Position numbers and translations under genes: made by a program. The notes under the pieces are model-generated. The model had not been told where the DNA came from. It did not search any database and saw nothing but the letters and a program-made list of their open reading frames with translations. Shown here piece after piece: positions 26,337 through 35,506 of a stretch of 64,000 bases of DNA (positions within the stretch are counted from its first letter, which is position 1; every line of letters starts with the position of its first letter). Source of the stretch: Rhizobium mesoamericanum STM3625 (GTDB taxonomy: Bacteria; Pseudomonadota; Alphaproteobacteria; Rhizobiales; Rhizobiaceae); contig NZ_HF536778.1 of the NCBI RefSeq assembly GCF_000312665.1, positions 414,063 through 478,062 on the forward strand, in the 5' to 3' direction.

Positions 26337-27056
26337 GTGTCAATTTACTGTTGGAAGTTTATACGGGTTATCGCATTTGCACCTGCTGCTGCGATCATGC
26401 TGGCCGCGCATAGCATATCGGCGCAGGATTCGTTCACCACGGTGCAATGGCCTAACACGCCAACGGCACGGATTGAGGCACTTGCGATTCTGCAGACCTT
26501 GAATGCAAATCTCCTGAGTAATGCTAGCGCCACTTTGACGCTCGATCGCTGGTGTGCCGGACACAAGCTCGCACCGCTAGGTTCTAAGATCGTTGCACAG
26601 CGGGTTCGCGGCCGAGACAAGCCCGTCGATAGCCGCATCCGAGAACTTCTGGCGGTCGGCCCCGACGAGCCCATCGCCTACCGACATGTCCGCCTCGTTT
26701 GCGGCAATCGCGTCCTTTCTGAGGCCGACAATTGGTATGTTCCGGCAAGGCTGACAATGGACATGAATAAAGCGTTGAATACGAGCGACGTCGCCTTTGG
26801 CAGAGCCGTCCAATCTCTTAATTTCACCCGCACAAATCTATCTTCCAATTTGCTGTGGTCCCCTCTTCCAGAAGGATGGGACGTAGAAAAGGAGCTACCG
26901 ACACCCGCAACGGGATCATCTCTTGTACTACCGCCCTTTCTTCTCGAACATCATGCAGTGCTGAAGCTTCAGGACGGCACTCCGTTCAGTGCGCTGGTCG
27001 AAAGCTATACGAGCAATGTACTGGACTTCCCTGCTCCACCTCTGCTTGCCCACTAG
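26337..27056 (+). CDS. secreted chorismate lyase-fold (UbiC-like) protein
   Basis: A 239-residue protein with an N-terminal signal peptide (FAPAAAIMLAAHSISAQDS). The mature part has an arrangement reminiscent of the UbiC chorismate pyruvate-lyase fold: YRHVRLVCGNRVLSEADNWY, then FGRAVQSL, and a C-terminal HHAVLKLQDGTPFSALVESY. The catalytic residues of genuine UbiC (an Arg and a Glu) cannot be assigned with certainty and the protein is exported, so lyase activity is doubtful. It is divergent from nodM, with 216 bases between its start and the nodM nod box, and has no plus-strand nod box. The function is unknown. Confidence 0.6.
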   Translation: MSIYCWKFIRVIAFAPAAAIMLAAHSISAQDSFTTVQWPNTPTARIEALAILQTLNANLLSNASATLTLDRWCAGHKLAPLGSKIVAQRVRGRDKPVDSRIRELLAVGPDEPIAYRHVRLVCGNRVLSEADNWYVPARLTMDMNKALNTSDVAFGRAVQSLNFTRTNLSSNLLWSPLPEGWDVEKELPTPATGSSLVLPPFLLEHHAVLKLQDGTPFSALVESYTSNVLDFPAPPLLAH

Positions 27057-27339
27057 CTGCCCATTAGCGCTACGACCAAAAGCGCAGCGCCCGGGACGGT
27101 ATTTTCGATCGACCGTAAGACAGCGTCGCCGTTGCCGAAGCTCGTCGGGGGCGTTTGTACCCGGCGAGCTTGCAGGGGTCGGTCCTATTCGGTGTTGTCG
27201 ATGGGCGCTTGACGTTGGTTCGCTCCTTCTCGGTCTTCGTAAAAGGACCGTTCTTGAACCTTGCGGCGACCTCACTCTCATCAACCTGGCGACCCAAAGC
27301 CAGCCGCCGTTCGACGCGTCCATAATAGCGCCGAGACTG
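27057..27339. other. intergenic, no supported gene
   Basis: About 280 bases after the secreted protein gene. Overlapping frames on both strands have no recognised domains. Confidence 0.3.
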
Positions 27340-27564
27340 AACGAGTTGGTGAAAGCAAACGGGGCGGGCGGGTATCTTGTTGCGGTGACGCGATGATGCG
27401 ATCCCTGCTGTACGAAGCAGCGCAAGTCCTGCTTGTAACCATTAAGAAATTGTCGTGGCTAAAAAGCGTGGGCGATGAATATCGCCAAACGCCGCGGTAG
27501 GCAAAAGGCGGTTGTAGCCTTGGCCCGACGGCTTGCGGTGATCATGCATTGCATTGTGGAGTGA
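27340..27564 (+). pseudogene. IS110-family transposase, C-terminal fragment with frameshift
   Basis: One frame reads GRVSCCGDAMMRSLLYEAAQ then VLLVTIKKLSWLK; after a shift near 27475 the reading VVALARRLAVIMHCIVE follows to a TGA at 27562-27564. Both parts match the C-terminal transposase_20 region of IS110-family enzymes. The 5' part of the gene is absent. It lies between the symbiotic genes on each side. Confidence 0.65.
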
Positions 27565-28185
27565 CGGAACCGAATTCTGCTGGACACAGGAGAGGCTGCC
27601 TGTTGCTGCGTAGTTAGCAATCAGGGTAACGAGAAAAAGGAGACAAGAAGATTTCGCCGCCGGTGGAAAGATGTCCTTCGCAGGACGACGGATGGTGAGT
27701 TCGCGTGGTTGTTTAGTACGGTCGTTTTTTGCGATCAGGTCGCCGATTAAATTGTTCCGCCTCATTCTTCTGGTCCCATAGTGTGAGGGCCGCACAGTGG
27801 ATCCCGGAGAGAAGCGCGATACTGCGAAGACATCAATAACCGTAGCTACGGACAGTCAGAAGGTGTTTGACCTCACCACGCCGAACAGAGAAGACAACCC
27901 CATCAATACAGTCCCCGATGTCCCAGTGACGGACGGTGATTTGCCGTAACCTTGTCAGTCGACCAGTGGGTGCCCGGCCGCACACTTAACGGCCTCGGAA
28001 AGACAGTAACCGGGCGTGGAGCAAAAGACGCTTAACAATCATTCGCATTCAAAGAGCCAATTCACGACCTGACCACAAATCGTGCCAACGTGACAAACCC
28101 GATTTGAGAACCAGCCGTAGAATCGGATCGAGCTTTTTAATCGGCACCACGGGAGGCCAACGTTGTTCTTGATGTGCGCTTAATC
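27565..28185. other. intergenic, no supported gene
   Basis: About 620 bases without a convincing gene, upstream of the second nod box. It is lower in GC than the coding parts. No RNA gene or terminator was recognised. Confidence 0.35.
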
Positions 28186-28232
28186 ATCCGTTCCGTCGAT
28201 GCTTTGTATTCAAACAGAGAATTTCACAGAGT
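28186..28232 (+). promoter_or_regulatory. degenerate nod box upstream of the RTX gene
   Basis: Reads ATCCGTTCCGTCGATGCTTT then GTATTCAAACAGAGAATTTC. The first ATC-N9-GAT motif is perfect and GATG is kept; the second is ATT-N9-AAT, and the CAAACA core is present while the final CCAATC is lost. It ends 65 bases before the start of the RTX reading frame, as expected for NodD control. This is weaker than the nodM box, so function is not certain. Confidence 0.55.
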
Positions 28233-28297
28233 GGGTGGTCGCGGTTATAGGGAGTCCCGTAATAACCAAACCTAGTAACATTAGGAGCTTTAGAAGC

Positions 28298-29106
28298 ATG
28301 TATTTGGGAACAGAATCCAATGATATCATCGAGGGCAGCAATGGTAACGATATGATCGTTGGCAAAGGTGGCGATGACAAGATCTACGCTCGTGCGGGCG
28401 CCGACCGCGTGTTCAGTGGAGGGGGGACGACCATGTGATCGGTGGTCCGGGCGGCGATCAAATCCATGGCGATGACGGTAACGACATTCTCTCCGGCGAC
28501 AATGGGCACGACCAGCCGCGCATCATTAGTCACGACGACGACTATATCGATGGTGGAAGAGGCAATGACACACTCTTCGTGGGGGACGGTAGGGATTCGT
28601 TGGCAGGAGGCGAAGGCTCCGACACGTTCGTTTTCCAGTTCCACAATCCGACGCCGGGCACTCCAGAGCCGGGGCTTTATTTTGGGCCAATCCCGGAACC
28701 GGTATCGACGATCCTGGATTTTAACCCGGCTCAAGATACTTTCGCTTTCGATGTGAAGGGATTGGGCAACGATAATAGTGGTGCGAACTTTATCAATCAC
28801 GCCGACCTTCAGGCGGGTTCCACCGTTGATACCTTCTATGAGGGCAAGGCCTCGGGTGCGAGCGGTGAACACGTCGTGGTAATCACAGACCAGAGTTTCG
28901 CCAGCGGGTCTGACGCAACGAGCGCTATATCCGGAGAGAGCGCCGGCGACATCATCGTCTACCACAACGCCGATACCAGGACCGTCGATTTAGCGTATGT
29001 TACTTCGCCTAATCACGTGGATGTCTTCGCCCACTTGTCGGAAGTAGGTAGCGTCTCAGACCTGGCTAACATGCACCTTACCCCCTCCGACTTCACCTTT
29101 GTCTGA
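28298..29106 (+). pseudogene. nodO: NodO-like RTX calcium-binding secreted protein, frameshifted
   Basis: The first part, MYLGTESNDIIEGSNGND then GGDDKIYARAGADRVFSGG, runs to a stop at 28436-28438; the second frame takes over with VIGGPGGDQIHGDDGNDILS, further GGxGxD nonapeptides, IDGGRGNDTLFVGDGRDSLA and GGEGSDTFVFQF, then about 130 residues ending in an uncleaved type I secretion-type C-terminus. The two frames join if one G is added to the run of six at 28421-28426, giving about 270 residues, close to NodO (284 residues), a nod-box-controlled, type I-secreted pore-forming nodulation protein. Identification as NodO rests on RTX repeats, size and the nod box; C-terminal sequence similarity was not tested. 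The gap may be real mutation, phase variation or a read error. Confidence 0.6.
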
Positions 29107-29642
29107 TCGCAGGATGCTTGGGCGGGTTCGCGCGCCAAGCCTCCAGTTGCTGCGTCGCTTCCGCTTGTTCAGGTTCCCGCGTCGGGAAACCGCGGTTAGG
29201 CCGCGAAAATCCTTTGCATGATCCGGTGTTCGACGGTCGGCCTATCGCCTTGTGCCGGGTTGACGCTGCGCCTCCAGCTCGTATCCGCTTCAGCAGCCGA
29301 CGCACCTGTCGCAGCGTCAATGACTGCGACAGGGTACGGGCTTCCTTGCGGCACATGGCACCATTGAGGTTCTCGTAATCGTCCAGCGGCCGGTGCATAG
29401 GCGATGTCACGTTGCCGTGGGGAGGCGGTCGCGTTTGATCAAAGCGGGGCGGGCCAGTAGCCATGCGTCATCGCCGGGGCTGCCAGCAAGTGGCTCCGGC
29501 CGCAACTGAGAATCCCAGGCGGTCACGGCAATACTGTGAGTTGCCTCGAACGAACGTTTGATTAGCCTCCGAACGTTGGCAGGTTCAAGCCTCTTGCAGG
29601 TGATGCAGGAGCCTTAGCAGGTTAGGAGCTGCATCATTATGC
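29107..29642. other. intergenic region holding an insertion-sequence fragment
   Basis: About 535 bases. The middle (29222-29352) is a transposase fragment; the remainder has no recognised gene. Confidence 0.35.
29222..29352 (-). pseudogene. ISNCY-like transposase, N-terminal fragment
   Basis: The minus-strand reading LSQSLTLRQVRRLLKRIRAG then GAASTRHKAIGRPSN resembles the N-terminal helix-turn-helix of ISNCY-type transposases (…RQVRRL…GAAGL…GRPSN). Only about 40 residues remain, flanked by unrelated sequence. Confidence 0.4.
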
Positions 29643-29846
29643 TTACTCCGATTGAGCGTGTTCGATCTTGAGAATGGCTTCCTCGATCGACGCCACGCCG
29701 AGCAGCACCAATGCATCGGCCAAACAACGCTCTATGTCACCGATACTTCGGCCCTCGATTATGGCAACCTCTTCAAGCGTGCGGCCCTGTTTCAGCCACC
29801 GAAGCGAGTTCATTTGCAGGGGGCAAAGGGGCAATGTGTTCGCCAT
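29643..29846 (-). CDS. small LuxR-type helix-turn-helix-like protein
   Basis: A 67-residue protein, MANTLPLCPLQMNSLRWLKQ then GRTLEEVAIIEGRSIGDIER, resembling a stand-alone LuxR-family DNA-binding domain (a conserved LxW-xxGxTxxEIAxxxGxS pattern) without a sensor domain. GGAG lies about six bases before the second ATG. It could be an orphan regulator or a fragment of a longer one. It stands alone between insertion sequence debris and the next ABC operon. Confidence 0.6.
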   Translation of the reverse strand: MANTLPLCPLQMNSLRWLKQGRTLEEVAIIEGRSIGDIERCLADALVLLGVASIEEAILKIEHAQSE

Positions 29847-29858
29847 CATCCTCTCCAA

Positions 29859-30611
29859 GCAATTTATAAGAATTCATGGAGGTCTCGCGCCGCTACCACG
29901 TGGCCTCGCTCTCGACCGCGGCTGCGCATGTTCATGACTTTCGCTATGGCGCGCGAAGCGTTGGGATGAAGAATGGCCACTAGAGATTTACCCCGTGGCC
30001 GGCGAGGAGGATGGGCGCTAAGCCGAGCTGCGGCACGACCGGTATAGAAAGCCGAGAGGGAAACGGCCGTCGTCGAGCAGGGATCGACAACAGCCGAGTG
30101 AACCTAATGGCAGGCGTTGATGCCCCTCCCAGGCCAGGAGCCACGTTGGACTTTCGGCTATTCTCCGGGGTCCGAATGGCGGTGAGATTTCGTTTCCGGC
30201 TGGTTCCATTATAGAACCGTTGATGCTGCTCGATAGCTGGCATCATCGCAAGATCACCTCACGAACGCGAAAGGCGCGTTAGCTCCGATCCGTCGGGCGC
30301 CTGTCATGCCCACAATCACACGATTGATTTCCGGAGGCTTGTCACTGATATGCAAAGCGGAGATAAGCTGGATGACCTCCTGATCGGACGGTGAGCGACG
30401 ATGATGCAGACGCAGGAAATCCATCGACGTTGGCGTGCGGAACGTTTCCGTCCAACGGGAAGCCTTTCGAAGATCTCGCCGGGGTGGCCAGTCGTGCGTG
30501 CGGCACGATCCGATGCGGCAACCGGTTGCCTGCGTATACATAGGGCAGAACCGGTGGCCTCCTGTTAACGAGGAAACGCAGACACCACCGCCATCTATAA
30601 CTAACGGACCT
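29859..30611. other. intergenic, no supported gene
   Basis: About 750 bases between the small regulator and the end of the ABC operon. A 143-codon minus-strand frame (30254-30685) overlaps the ATPase gene end and has cysteine-rich and basic segments but no ribosome site or family; I leave it uncalled. Remnants of other genes may be present. Confidence 0.3.
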
Positions 30612-31676
30612 TCAAAGTCGAACACCTGTTTCCTTGTCGAATACATGCACATGCGGCGCCTGAATATCGATTTTGACTGCATCACCTGTTTTAGCCTGGA
30701 GGAAGCCCGGCACGCTTGCAGTGAACTTGCCAGCCGCTGTATCGATGTTTACATGGGTCGCCGGCCCGACCGGCTGAAGCATATGCACCCGGCCTTCAAG
30801 TCCGGTTTCACCGAGGCGAACGTGCTCCGGCCGAACGCCGAACTCCACTGGTCTGCCGACCTTGAAATTGCGTGGAGCAACGTTCACCGGAAGCGTCTGC
30901 TCGCCGGCACGAATGAACATAGATCCGTTTGCTTCGGCTAAAACCCCATCGAGGAGCTCGATCTGCGGGCTCCCGATAAACGAAGCGACGTAACGGGTGG
31001 CCGGTCGTGCATAGATTTCCTCGGGGGTGCCAAACTGCTCAACGCGCCCGCGATACATGACGGCGATCCTGTCCGATATCGACATCGCCTCTTCCTGGTC
31101 ATGGGTCACGAAAATCGAAGTCACGTTCTGCTGCACATGTAGTTGCTTGACTTCCGTGCGCATCTTTACTCGGAGCGAAGCATCAAGGTTCGAGAATGGC
31201 TCATCGAACAAGAAGATACGCGGCTCTCGAATGAGGGCGCGGCCGATCGCTACTCTTTGTTGCTGCCCCCCGGAGAGCTGCGCTGGAAATCTCTCAAGTA
31301 CATGGTCGAGTTCCAGAGAGGCTGCAAGTTTCTGGACCTTCTCCCGGATCACTGATGCGGCGACGCCGCGCATCTTCAGCGTAAACCCGATATTCTGCGC
31401 AACTGTCATATGCGGATAGAGCGCATAGTTCTGGAACACCATCGCCACGTCGCGCTCGACCGGCGACAAGTCATTGACACGTCTTCCGCCAATCAGAATG
31501 TCACCGGAGGTGCTGTCTTCAAGGCCCGCGACCATGTTGAGGGTGGTGGTTTTGCCGCAACCGGACGAGCCCAGAAGCGTGATGAATTCGCCTGCCTTTA
31601 TATCAAGATCGATATTGTGGCAGACTTGGAAGCTACCGAAGCGTTTGGAAACCTCTTTCAACCTTACGTCAGTCAC
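30612..31676 (-). CDS. ABC transporter ATP-binding protein (UgpC/MalK type)
   Basis: A 354-residue ATPase: Walker A GSSGCGKTT (36-44), Q-loop VFQNYALYPHMTV, signature LSGGQQQRVAIGRAL, Walker B IFLFDEPFSNLDA, H-loop IFVTHDQEEA, and a C-terminal OB-type regulatory region with FGVRPEHVRLG. It is the last gene of the operon binding protein-permease-permease-ATPase, separated from the second permease by 3 bases. The order (ATPase last) differs from the operon at 11-16 kb. Confidence 0.92.
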   Translation of the reverse strand: MTDVRLKEVSKRFGSFQVCHNIDLDIKAGEFITLLGSSGCGKTTTLNMVAGLEDSTSGDILIGGRRVNDLSPVERDVAMVFQNYALYPHMTVAQNIGFTLKMRGVAASVIREKVQKLAASLELDHVLERFPAQLSGGQQQRVAIGRALIREPRIFLFDEPFSNLDASLRVKMRTEVKQLHVQQNVTSIFVTHDQEEAMSISDRIAVMYRGRVEQFGTPEEIYARPATRYVASFIGSPQIELLDGVLAEANGSMFIRAGEQTLPVNVAPRNFKVGRPVEFGVRPEHVRLGETGLEGRVHMLQPVGPATHVNIDTAAGKFTASVPGFLQAKTGDAVKIDIQAPHVHVFDKETGVRL

Positions 31677-31679
31677 TGT

Positions 31680-32528
31680 CTATCCTTTCATCATGCCGTC
31701 GGCGAAACCGCGGATGATCTGGTCCCGGAAGATTGTTGCGATCACGATGACGGGCGCGACGCTGATCACGGCAGCCGCCATCATCTGCCCGAACACTGTT
31801 TGATATTGTCCCGCAAACTGGGCGATCGCGAGCGGCACTGTTTGCGCGCTCTGTCGTGTCAGTATCAAAGCGAAGAAGAATTCGTTCCACGCCTCAATGA
31901 ACGCGAACACGGCGGCTGCTCCCATAGGGGGGATCGAAATCGGCAAGATGATGTACCAGAACGTTCGCAGTACACCCGCGCCGTCGACGGCTGCTGCCTT
32001 TTCGATCCCGACGGGAATGCTGAGGAAAAATCCGCGCAAAATCCAGATGACGATCGGGAGGTTGAACGACAGATAAACGACGCCCAAGGTCAGCACGCTG
32101 TCGATCAGGCCCAAATAGCTGATGATCAGAAACAGCGGTATTGCAATCGCGATCCCCGGCAGCATCTGTGTTGCAAGAATGATAAACCCGAGCGCATTCG
32201 AAAAGGGAACGGACAGGCGAGCGAGCGCGTAGGCTGCCGGTGCTCCCAAAGCCAGGGCGAGTGCCGTGGAGAACAGCGAGACGATGAGCGAGTTTACCAC
32301 GCCACGCCCGAGCGCAGCTGCAGATGCCGCCACGGTGACGAAGTTGTCGACCGTAAAGTTGGATGGCGAAAGATCCGGTGGCTGGGCGATCAACGCACTT
32401 TGTTCCAGCAGGCTCGACACAATAAGCCATACGATCGGTGCAATTGACCAGACAACAAACACCGTCAACCCGAAATAGACAGCGACCCTTTTGACTGGCC
32501 CGCCGTTGCGATAGGCCTGAAAGCTCAT
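31680..32528 (-). CDS. ABC transporter permease (MalG type)
   Basis: A 282-residue permease with about six helices; EAA loop EKAAAVDGAGVLRTFWYIILP, N-terminus MSFQAYRNGGPVKRVAVYFG. The start at 32528 overlaps the stop of the preceding permease by 4 bases (ATGA), so a 12-codon upstream extension is rejected. It forms the membrane channel with the 32525-33427 permease. Confidence 0.9.
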   Translation of the reverse strand: MSFQAYRNGGPVKRVAVYFGLTVFVVWSIAPIVWLIVSSLLEQSALIAQPPDLSPSNFTVDNFVTVAASAAALGRGVVNSLIVSLFSTALALALGAPAAYALARLSVPFSNALGFIILATQMLPGIAIAIPLFLIISYLGLIDSVLTLGVVYLSFNLPIVIWILRGFFLSIPVGIEKAAAVDGAGVLRTFWYIILPISIPPMGAAAVFAFIEAWNEFFFALILTRQSAQTVPLAIAQFAGQYQTVFGQMMAAAVISVAPVIVIATIFRDQIIRGFADGMMKG

Positions 32529-33427
32529 TTTGCACCTGCCGTGGGCTTGGGTTTGAGGAGCCACAGATAGCCAATGGCAAGCATGAACGTCAGGATGAAG
32601 ATGACGTTCGCGATTGCCGCGCCGTAGCCGATATCAAGGAAATTGAACGTGACCCGGTAGGCCAGGAAATTCAGAAGCACTGTTCCGTCAGCGGGGCCCC
32701 CACGCGTGAGAACGAAAATGATGTCAAATACCCGTAGCGACCAGATCGTCTGGAGGATCACTGCAATCCCGATAGCGTCCTTGATGGCTGGCAGTGTGAT
32801 ATAGCGAAAGCTTTGGAAGCTGTTTGCGCCATCCATGTACGCTGCCTTGTGCAGGGCGACAGGCACCCGCTGGAGACCCGCCAGCATCAGGAGTGTGACA
32901 AAAGGTATAGACTTCCATACGTCGACGAGAAGCAGGAAATTCAATGCACTGAACGGCGTCCCCAGCCAGACCTGGTAGCCATCAATCAGCCCAAGTGTCT
33001 TTAGCAGGGCATTCAAAACCCCGTAGTTGGAGTTGAGAATCCACTTCCACAGCACGGCGTTGGCCACCGGGGCGATTGCCCAAGGGACAACAAGCAATAT
33101 CTTTAGAAACCCACTTCTGCCCTGTGGCTGGTTCAAAAGCAGCGCAACGCCCAAACCGATCCCGACAACGAGGATGACCTCCATTGCGGAAAAGTAAAGC
33201 GTGTTTAATGCGGCGTGCTGCAGACCTTGGTCAGAAAACATCTGCCTAAAGTTCGCCAGTCCAACCCAGACCTGATCGAGTTTGCCGGCTCTGAGCTTGA
33301 CGTCATGGAGCGCGAGCAATGCCGACCTTACGATCGGATAACCAAGGATCCCGGCTATGACGATTAGTGCAGGCGCGATAAGAACAACGCCGACCATCTG
33401 TCGGCGTTTCTCGAATGTTGTGGCCAT
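32525..33427 (-). CDS. ABC transporter permease (MalF type)
   Basis: A 300-residue permease: a cytoplasmic N-terminus, helix ALIVIAGILGYPIVRSALLA, EAA loop LHKAAYMDGANSFQSFRYIT. It follows the binding-protein gene by 20 bases and overlaps the second permease by 4 bases. Confidence 0.9.
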   Translation of the reverse strand: MATTFEKRRQMVGVVLIAPALIVIAGILGYPIVRSALLALHDVKLRAGKLDQVWVGLANFRQMFSDQGLQHAALNTLYFSAMEVILVVGIGLGVALLLNQPQGRSGFLKILLVVPWAIAPVANAVLWKWILNSNYGVLNALLKTLGLIDGYQVWLGTPFSALNFLLLVDVWKSIPFVTLLMLAGLQRVPVALHKAAYMDGANSFQSFRYITLPAIKDAIGIAVILQTIWSLRVFDIIFVLTRGGPADGTVLLNFLAYRVTFNFLDIGYGAAIANVIFILTFMLAIGYLWLLKPKPTAGAK

Positions 33428-33447
33428 CTATATCACCTCTGGGGACA

Positions 33448-34737
33448 TCATCCGCGACGTTTGACGATCGCCGTCACCAGATCGTGCGCTTCAGCAATGG
33501 CCTCCATAGCCGTCTTCTGTCCTTGCAGCGCCTTCTGAACTTCAGTGCCAATCGCCTGCGTTACCTCGGTAAAGTCTGGCGTGACAAAACTCTCATAGGG
33601 GTGTTGCGCCTGCTCAAGCACCACCTTTGCGATCGGCAGTGCCGCCTGGACCTCCGGATCACCCAGGACAGACAGTCGAGACGGCAACCACCCGGTATCG
33701 AGTGCCTGACGCTTCTGAATTTCTTTTGACATAAAGAACTCAACCAGCTTTCGGGCCTTGTCAGGATGTTGGCTGGCATTGCTAATCGTCCAGGCGTCCG
33801 TGCCGTCGATCGAGGCGGAACCTGCAGGGCCCGCAGGAAGTATCGTAGCGCCCATCTTTCCGACGATGTTCGACTGTTTGGGATCCTGCGCCGTCGCCCA
33901 CATAAATGGCCAGTTCATCATCATCGACGCGCGACCGGATGAGAAGACGTTGGTGGCGTCATTGATCCCGGCGTAGGAGATCGAACCCGGCTCGGTTCCG
34001 GCCGCCTTCAGATCGAGCATCATCTGGAGAGCATCGACGCCGGCATCACCTTTAAAGACCGGCATGCCGTCTTCGCCGTACATCGTACCGCCAGCCTGCT
34101 GCAGAAATGCCATCCAGTAGCTCGCGGCCCCGCCGATGCCGGCCGCCTCCGCATAGTTCGAGACGTAGCCAAAACGTCCGTCGCGGGTCAACTCTTTCGT
34201 AAATCGCTTGAAGTCGTCCCAATTTTTTGGGGGCTCCTTGATACCCGCCTGTTCAAGATGCTCTTTGTTATAGAAGAGATTGAGCAGCGAGAGCGTGAAG
34301 ACGGTTCCATAGCGCTTGCCCTTCCACGTGACCGTCTTAAAACTGGACTCCGGAAGGTCGGCGATCAATTCGGCCGGGAGATCGTCGACGAAAGGATAGA
34401 GGAAGCTTTCGAACTCGGGGACCCACGCGCACATGTACATGATATCCCAAGGTGCGGATCCCGATGCGAAGGCAGTTGCCATGCGGTCATGAAGTTGCGG
34501 CCACGCCAGCATCTCATAGTTTACGGACGTCGCATTTGCCGCTTTCCACGCTTCGAATGCCGCCTCAGCAAACTTCGCCGCTCCGGGAGGAGCGGGATCT
34601 GGCGGTAGCGGGCCGAACACAGACAGTTCGGCGTCTTGCGCCTGCGCGTAGCGGCCGAAAAGACTACTGGCCGTCGCCGCAGCAACAGCGGCTCCGGTAG
34701 TCTTCAGAAGGTGACGACGAGAAATGATCGATTGCAT
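33448..34737 (-). CDS. ABC transporter extracellular solute-binding protein (family 1)
   Basis: A 429-residue binding protein with a twin-arginine signal (SRRHLLKTTGAAVAAATASS), so it is probably exported folded through Tat, unlike the Sec-exported homologue at 11992. The core has YEMLAWPQLHDRMATAFASG, KWKGKRYGTVFTLSLLNLFY and a C-terminal MSKEIQKRQALDTGWLPSR. It is first in its operon; about 195 bases upstream are two tandem operator dyads, one of several sites in the DeoR-type regulon. The ligand is probably an oligosaccharide or modified sugar. Confidence 0.9.
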   Translation of the reverse strand: MQSIISRRHLLKTTGAAVAAATASSLFGRYAQAQDAELSVFGPLPPDPAPPGAAKFAEAAFEAWKAANATSVNYEMLAWPQLHDRMATAFASGSAPWDIMYMCAWVPEFESFLYPFVDDLPAELIADLPESSFKTVTWKGKRYGTVFTLSLLNLFYNKEHLEQAGIKEPPKNWDDFKRFTKELTRDGRFGYVSNYAEAAGIGGAASYWMAFLQQAGGTMYGEDGMPVFKGDAGVDALQMMLDLKAAGTEPGSISYAGINDATNVFSSGRASMMMNWPFMWATAQDPKQSNIVGKMGATILPAGPAGSASIDGTDAWTISNASQHPDKARKLVEFFMSKEIQKRQALDTGWLPSRLSVLGDPEVQAALPIAKVVLEQAQHPYESFVTPDFTEVTQAIGTEVQKALQGQKTAMEAIAEAHDLVTAIVKRRG

Positions 34738-34773
34738 TGGTTGAACCCCTTTTCTTGTTGAATTTCGGGCCGG

Positions 34774-34807
34774 GAAGAGAATCTTTTGGTGAAGAGAATC
34801 TTTTGGT
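34774..34807. repeat. 17-bp tandem duplication
   Basis: GAAGAGAATCTTTTGGT at 34774-34790 repeated exactly at 34791-34807, in the leader of the binding-protein gene. Confidence 0.8.
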
Positions 34808-34931
34808 ATTGAGCGCGCCCTAAGGCTGACTGAACACCTTACGCGCAGGCAGTGACAGCCCACAGACTCTCCTGGACAGTTTCATGCTCCGCTCCACCAT
34901 CACTGGCCTCCCCAGTTGCCAACATATGATA

Positions 34932-34977
34932 TGCACGTTCGCGTGCAGTCAAGTCTAAAAATGCGCGATATCGTGCG
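34932..34977. promoter_or_regulatory. paired DeoR-type operators upstream of the ABC operon
   Basis: TGCACGTTCGCGTGCA at 34932-34947 (TGCAC-N6-GTGCA) and TGCGCGATATCGTGCG at 34962-34977, 30 bases start to start, about three helical turns. The same dyad pair, with nearly identical spacing, precedes the gene at 43204. Confidence 0.7.
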
Positions 34978-35506
34978 ATGCAACTTTATAGGATCTTATC
35001 TACGCGCGCACTCGCACAAATGGATTGATGGATGTAGGACCTTCATGCTTGGCGTTACTGCGAGCGCGTGGACCTAGATCAGACTAGGGACATTTAGCCG
35101 AAATGCCGTAGGTCGCGTAACGTCCGATATACTTTGATAAGCTCCGCTCGCGGGAAGCAAACACCGGGTCAACGATTCTCGTATGCCGGCTGGCCATCGC
35201 CGTGAGTTTGGCCCCTCGAACGCCTCTCGTCGGGGAATAGTTATGCCAGCGGCGAACAAGATTGCCAGGCGATCCAAAAGAGGATGATGTGCCGATCTGC
35301 TGCAGGTTGTCATAACTGTTGCACGAGATCGTGCAGCCGGTCTCAACATGCACCATACTCGAAAGACAAGGTATTCGTTTCCGCGCCCTGAGCGCACGCG
35401 GTGCGTGATCCGCCCCCCAACTGCCCCCCGAGGAAGACGTCTTGTCGTTTGCGGTGATTAGCTGGAGGGCTAATATTCGTACAGCACACATTCGACGTGG
35501 CGAATG
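34978..35506. other. intergenic, holds one distant operator
   Basis: About 530 bases with no convincing gene. Overlapping minus-strand frames (35074-35491) lack domain support. The only definite signal is the dyad at 35320-35335. Confidence 0.35.
35320..35335. promoter_or_regulatory. third DeoR-type operator in the 34.7-35.5 kb spacer
   Basis: TGCACGAGATCGTGCA, a perfect TGCAC-N6-GTGCA dyad lying about 345 bases from the pair at 34932-34977. Could allow looping. Confidence 0.6.

Noticed and set aside
28384..28965. 193-codon minus-strand frame opposite the RTX gene
   Set aside because: The plus strand carries repeated GGxGxD nonapeptides; the antisense frame is a by-product of that repeat.
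30254..30685. 143-codon minus-strand frame at the end of the ABC operon
   Set aside because: Overlaps the ATPase coding end and has no supporting start or domain; a decayed gene cannot be excluded.
31410..32447. 345-codon plus-strand frame opposite an ABC permease
   Set aside because: Shadow of the permease and ATPase genes; no domain.
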